Shown here: in pieces, positions 5,053 to 7,412 of the stretch | How positions within the stretch are numbered: position 1 is the stretch's first letter | Layout: every line of letters begins with the position of its first letter | NCBI GenBank assembly: GCA_030754475.1 | Contig: JASMAE010000221.1 | Coordinates: forward strand, 1 to 7,412 | Direction of reading: 5' to 3' | Origin: Rhodospirillales bacterium | GTDB lineage: Bacteria; Pseudomonadota; Alphaproteobacteria; Rhodospirillales; JASLLV01 | DNA length: 7,412 bases | Position numbers and translations under genes: made by a program | Notes under the pieces: model-generated | What the model saw: only the letters and a program-made list of their open reading frames with translations | Databases searched by the model: none | Told to the model about the DNA's origin: nothing

Positions 5053-5376
5053 ATGAAGAATCTCGGGGAGATGATGAAACAGGCGCAACAGCTTCAGGCC
5101 CGGATGGCCGAGCTGCAGGAACGCCTGGCCGAAGTCGAGGTTGAGGGCTCGTCCGCCGCCGGCATGGTACGCGTCACCCTGAACGGCAAGGGGGAAGCGC
5201 GGAAAGTGAAAATCGACCCGTCGTTGATGGATCGCGACGAGGTCGAGGTCCTGGAGGACCTGCTGACGGCCGCGTACAACGACGCCAAGGCCAAGGTCGA
5301 GGCGCAGGTTTCCGAGAAGATGGCCGAGTTGACGGGGGGCCTCAAGCTCCCGCCCGGCATGATGCCGCCGTTCTGA
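5053..5376 (+). CDS. ybaB: YbaB/EbfC family nucleoid-associated protein
   Basis: Members of this family are small dimeric DNA-binding proteins linked to nucleoid organisation; their exact role in recombination or repair is not settled. The 107-residue product has the usual length and layout: N-terminal helix MKNLGEMMKQAQQLQARM rich in Met and Gln, a central sheet with GMVRVTLNGKGEARKVKIDPSLM (37-59, the most conserved part of the family, shown by VTLNGKGE and the KIDPSL turn), a helix with DLLTAAYNDAKAKVE, and a C-terminal GGLKLPPGMMPPF tail matching the family's Gly/Met/Pro ending. The ATG at 5053 is preceded by AGGA (5039-5042) at 10 nt. It sits between dnaX and recR, a very widely conserved order in bacteria. 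Confidence 0.96.
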   Translation: MKNLGEMMKQAQQLQARMAELQERLAEVEVEGSSAAGMVRVTLNGKGEARKVKIDPSLMDRDEVEVLEDLLTAAYNDAKAKVEAQVSEKMAELTGGLKLPPGMMPPF

Positions 5377-5452
5377 GCGCGATTTCCGCCTCGCCTTGCG
5401 CGCCGCTCCGATCTCCGGGGGTGCGCCCGTGTGCGGCTTTGCGAGCACCGTG

Positions 5453-6049
5453 ATGGCCCATTCGGATTTTGATCGCTTGATCCAACTCCTCGCCAAGCTG
5501 CCGGGTTTGGGGCCGCGCTCGGCGCGACGGGCCGCGCTGCACCTCGCCAAACGCCGCGAGTTCCTGTTGGTCCCGCTCGCCGAGGCGCTGGCGGAGGCCG
5601 CCGAGACCATCCGGTCGTGTTCGAGATGCGGCAATCTCGACACCCGCGATCCTTGCGCCGTCTGCGCCGACCCCGAACGCGACCCGTCCCTGATCTGCGT
5701 GGTCGAGGACGTGGCCGATCTGTGGGCGCTCGAGCGGACGGGCAGTTTTCACGGTCGCTATCACGTGCTGGGCGGCACGCTCTCGGCGATCGACGGGATC
5801 GGCCCTGATGAGCTGAACGTTCCTGGGCTGCTCGCCCGCGCGCAAAGCCCTCAGGTCGGCGAGATCATCCTTGCCACCAGCGCCACGATCGAGGGGCAGA
5901 CCACGGCCCATTACCTTGCCGAACGGCTGGCGAATTGCGAGGTCGTCGTCTCGGGCCTCGCGCACGGCGTGCCCGTTGGCGGCGAGCTCGACTACCTCGA
6001 CGAAGGCACGCTCTCGACCGCGCTCAAGGCGCGCCGGCCGTTGGACTGA
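5453..6049 (+). CDS. recR: Recombination mediator protein RecR
   Basis: RecR works with RecO (and RecF) to load RecA onto SSB-coated single-stranded gaps. The 198-residue product, normal length for the family, has the helix-hairpin-helix region LLAKLPGLGPRSARRAALHL (12-31), a zinc finger with C56, C59, C68 and C71 (CSRC...CAVC), and a Toprim domain from about 80 with ICVVEDVADLWALE (81-94) and the GGTLSAIDGIGPDEL segment (107-121). The C-terminal part includes SATIEGQTTAHYLAERL and GLAHGVPVGGELDYLDEGTL, both family hallmarks. The ATG at 5453 matches the usual N-terminus. The frame is open upstream to a TTG at 5396 with a GTG at 5429, but those residues are not family-like. No strong Shine-Dalgarno sequence is seen. 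It follows ybaB by 76 bp and precedes chrA by 17 bp. Confidence 0.96.
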   Translation: MAHSDFDRLIQLLAKLPGLGPRSARRAALHLAKRREFLLVPLAEALAEAAETIRSCSRCGNLDTRDPCAVCADPERDPSLICVVEDVADLWALERTGSFHGRYHVLGGTLSAIDGIGPDELNVPGLLARAQSPQVGEIILATSATIEGQTTAHYLAERLANCEVVVSGLAHGVPVGGELDYLDEGTLSTALKARRPLD

Positions 6050-6066
6050 GGGTTTCGGTAAAGGCC

Positions 6067-7269
6067 GTGCGAACGCCCGCGAGCGCGCTTTCGATCTTCC
6101 GGGTCTTCCTCAAGCTCGGCGTCACCTGCTTCGGCGGTCCCATCGCCCACTTCGGCTACTACCGCGACGAGTTCGTGGTCCGGCGCGGCTGGCTGGACGA
6201 TCGCGAATTCGCGGACCTGGCTGCGCTTTGCCAGTTCCTGCCCGGTCCGGCGTCGAGCCAGATGGGAATCGCGGTCGGGATCAAACGCGCAGGCCTCGTA
6301 GGCGGCCTGGCCGCGTGGCTCGGCTTCACGTTGCCCTCGGCCGCGATCATGGTCGGCTTCGGCTACGGGCTTGTGAACTTAGGCGACGCGCTCGGGACGG
6401 GTTGGCTGCAGGGCCTGAGAATCATGGCAGTTGCGGTGGTCGCCCGGGCGGTCTGGGGCATGGGGCGGACGCTGTGCCCGGACCCGCGCCGCGCCGCGCT
6501 CGCCTTTTTCGCCGCGGTGATGGTGATCCTGTGGCCTACGCTGACCGGCGGCGCGCCGGGGGCGCAGATCGCCGCCATCGTCGCCGGCGGGATCCTGGGG
6601 CGCCTCGTCGTTCCAACCGGGAACGAGCCGCCGCAGCCGCTGGAATTCGCGCCCTCCCGGCGGATCGGCGTCGCCGCCTGGGTCCTGTTCTTCGCCTTGC
6701 TCGCGCTCTTGCCGGCCCTTGGCTGGCTCGGGGTCCACCCATTGGTCGCCGTGGCCGACGCGTTCTATCGTTCGGGCGCGCTGGTCTTCGGCGGCGGGCA
6801 CGTGGTGCTGCCGCTTTTGCAGGCCGAGGTGGTGCCGCGCGGTTGGGTTGGAAACGAGGTCTTCCTGGCCGGTTACGGTGCCGCCCAGGCCCTGCCGGGA
6901 CCGATCTTCACCTTTGCGGGCTATCTCGGCGCGATGATGGACGTGGACGGCGCGCGTTGGGTGACGGCGCTGGTCGCGCTGGTCGCTATCTTCCTGCCCG
7001 CGCACCTGTTGGTAATCGGGGCATTGCCGTTTTGGGACGCGCTCAGATCGCGCGCCGGAGTCCGGGCCGCGCTCGCGGGCGTGAACGCCGCCGTCGTGGG
7101 GTTGTTACTGGCGGTCCTCTACGATCCGCTTTGGACGGAAACGATACGCGCGCCCACCGATTTCGCCTTCGCGCTCGGGATCTTCGGGCTGCTGGTTTTT
7201 ACGAAGGTGCCGCCGCCGGTCCTGGCAGGCGCAGCGGCGCTGCTTGGCGCCGCGTCGACGCTGTTTTGA
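6067..7269 (+). CDS. chrA: Chromate transporter, long-chain ChrA (CHR) family
   Basis: ChrA-family membrane proteins export chromate, giving resistance; many chromosomal members have no tested substrate. The 400-residue product is a two-domain (duplicated CHR) protein with about ten or more hydrophobic segments. The first domain carries CFGGPIAHFGYYRDEFV (21-37) and LCQFLPGPASSQMGIAVG (54-71). The second repeats the pattern with LVFGGGHVVLPLLQAEVV (239-256) and GYGAAQALPGPIFTFAGYLG (269-288). Both halves keep the FGG and LPGP signatures, so the protein looks intact. I chose the GTG at 6067, which starts just before the first conserved segment. The frame is open upstream inside recR, but that stretch is Arg-rich and clearly the recR shadow. 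The short 17-bp gap suggests co-transcription with recR. It converges on pyrE with 4 bp between stops. No chrB or chrF regulator is in the window. Confidence 0.93.
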   Translation: MRTPASALSIFRVFLKLGVTCFGGPIAHFGYYRDEFVVRRGWLDDREFADLAALCQFLPGPASSQMGIAVGIKRAGLVGGLAAWLGFTLPSAAIMVGFGYGLVNLGDALGTGWLQGLRIMAVAVVARAVWGMGRTLCPDPRRAALAFFAAVMVILWPTLTGGAPGAQIAAIVAGGILGRLVVPTGNEPPQPLEFAPSRRIGVAAWVLFFALLALLPALGWLGVHPLVAVADAFYRSGALVFGGGHVVLPLLQAEVVPRGWVGNEVFLAGYGAAQALPGPIFTFAGYLGAMMDVDGARWVTALVALVAIFLPAHLLVIGALPFWDALRSRAGVRAALAGVNAAVVGLLLAVLYDPLWTETIRAPTDFAFALGIFGLLVFTKVPPPVLAGAAALLGAASTLF

Positions 7270-7285
7270 GAAACTACGGAGTTTC
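7270..7285. terminator. Small inverted repeat at the chrA / pyrE convergence
   Basis: GAAACT (7270-7275) pairs with AGTTTC (7280-7285) around the loop ACGG. It starts directly after the chrA stop codon and covers the pyrE stop codon. The 6-bp stem is A/T-rich and no T-run follows, so it would be weak as a terminator. It is listed because of its position between convergent genes. Confidence 0.3.
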
Positions 7286-7412
7286 GGCGCCTTCGGTCGC
7301 GAAGTCGTCGCGGGTAAAGAGCGCCACAAGATCGAGCCCCTCTTTGGAAAGGTTCTCGCGCGCGCCTTCGAGGCGGTCGACAATCGTGATCACCCGCGCG
7401 ACGGTGCAGCCA
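7274..7412 (-). CDS. pyrE: Orotate phosphoribosyltransferase, C-terminal end only
   Basis: PyrE joins orotate and PRPP to make OMP in pyrimidine synthesis. Only the last 45 residues are in the window, beginning GCTVARVITIVDRLEGAREN and continuing with LSKEGLDLVALFTRDDF to a TAG stop at 7274-7276. The VITIVDRxEGARENL pattern followed by a short loop and LxALFTxxDF is the C-terminal signature of bacterial PyrE. The PRPP-binding motif (EDVxTTGxS type) would lie upstream of this piece, beyond base 7412, so it cannot be checked. The gene continues past the window edge and converges on chrA. Confidence 0.88.
   Translation of the reverse strand, partial: GCTVARVITIVDRLEGARENLSKEGLDLVALFTRDDFATEGAETP

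Noticed and set aside
4321..5643. A 440-codon minus-strand frame across the end of dnaX, ybaB and the start of recR
   Set aside because: It overlaps three convincing plus-strand genes and gives low-complexity Ser/Arg/Ala-rich sequence; a shadow frame.

Overview
The window reads as a stretch of high-G+C (roughly two thirds G+C by eye) alphaproteobacterial chromosome. It is dominated by conserved housekeeping genes. The linkage of kdsB-pheA-nudC with SRP RNA-dnaX-ybaB-recR, and the style of the proteins (a free-standing PheA with an ESY motif in its ACT domain, a small 4.5S-type SRP RNA just ahead of dnaX), suggests a Rhodospirillales-like or related alphaproteobacterium. KdsB implies a Gram-negative outer membrane with KDO-containing lipopolysaccharide. 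No tRNA, CRISPR array, insertion sequence or phage gene was seen.

Left part (1-1436): the C-terminal two thirds of kdsB (CMP-KDO synthetase) is followed after 56 bp by pheA (prephenate dehydratase), both on the plus strand. pheA converges on nudC (NADH/NAD-cap pyrophosphatase, minus strand). Their stop codons are only 12 bp apart and sit inside a GC-rich hairpin that could end transcription both ways.

Middle part (2334-3181): nudC is divergent from a small lipoprotein with a probable cupredoxin-like fold, across a 90-bp gap holding a perfect 10-bp palindrome. Then comes an SRP RNA gene (ffs), about 103 nt, with an extended -10 promoter and a hairpin-rich leader into dnaX.

Right part (3182-7412): dnaX, an 89-codon hypothetical gene, ybaB, recR and a chromate transporter gene (chrA) run in the same direction. 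The first four places fit the classic DNA replication/repair cluster, and chrA follows recR by only 17 bp. chrA converges on the 3' end of pyrE (orotate phosphoribosyltransferase, minus strand, cut by the window edge).

The most notable point is the DnaX protein. Domains I-III are intact, but the proline/acid-rich linker runs straight into the extreme C-terminal peptide. The tau-specific polymerase-binding domain normally found in alphaproteobacterial DnaX appears to be missing. No new multi-gene system was found; the other observations are modest.
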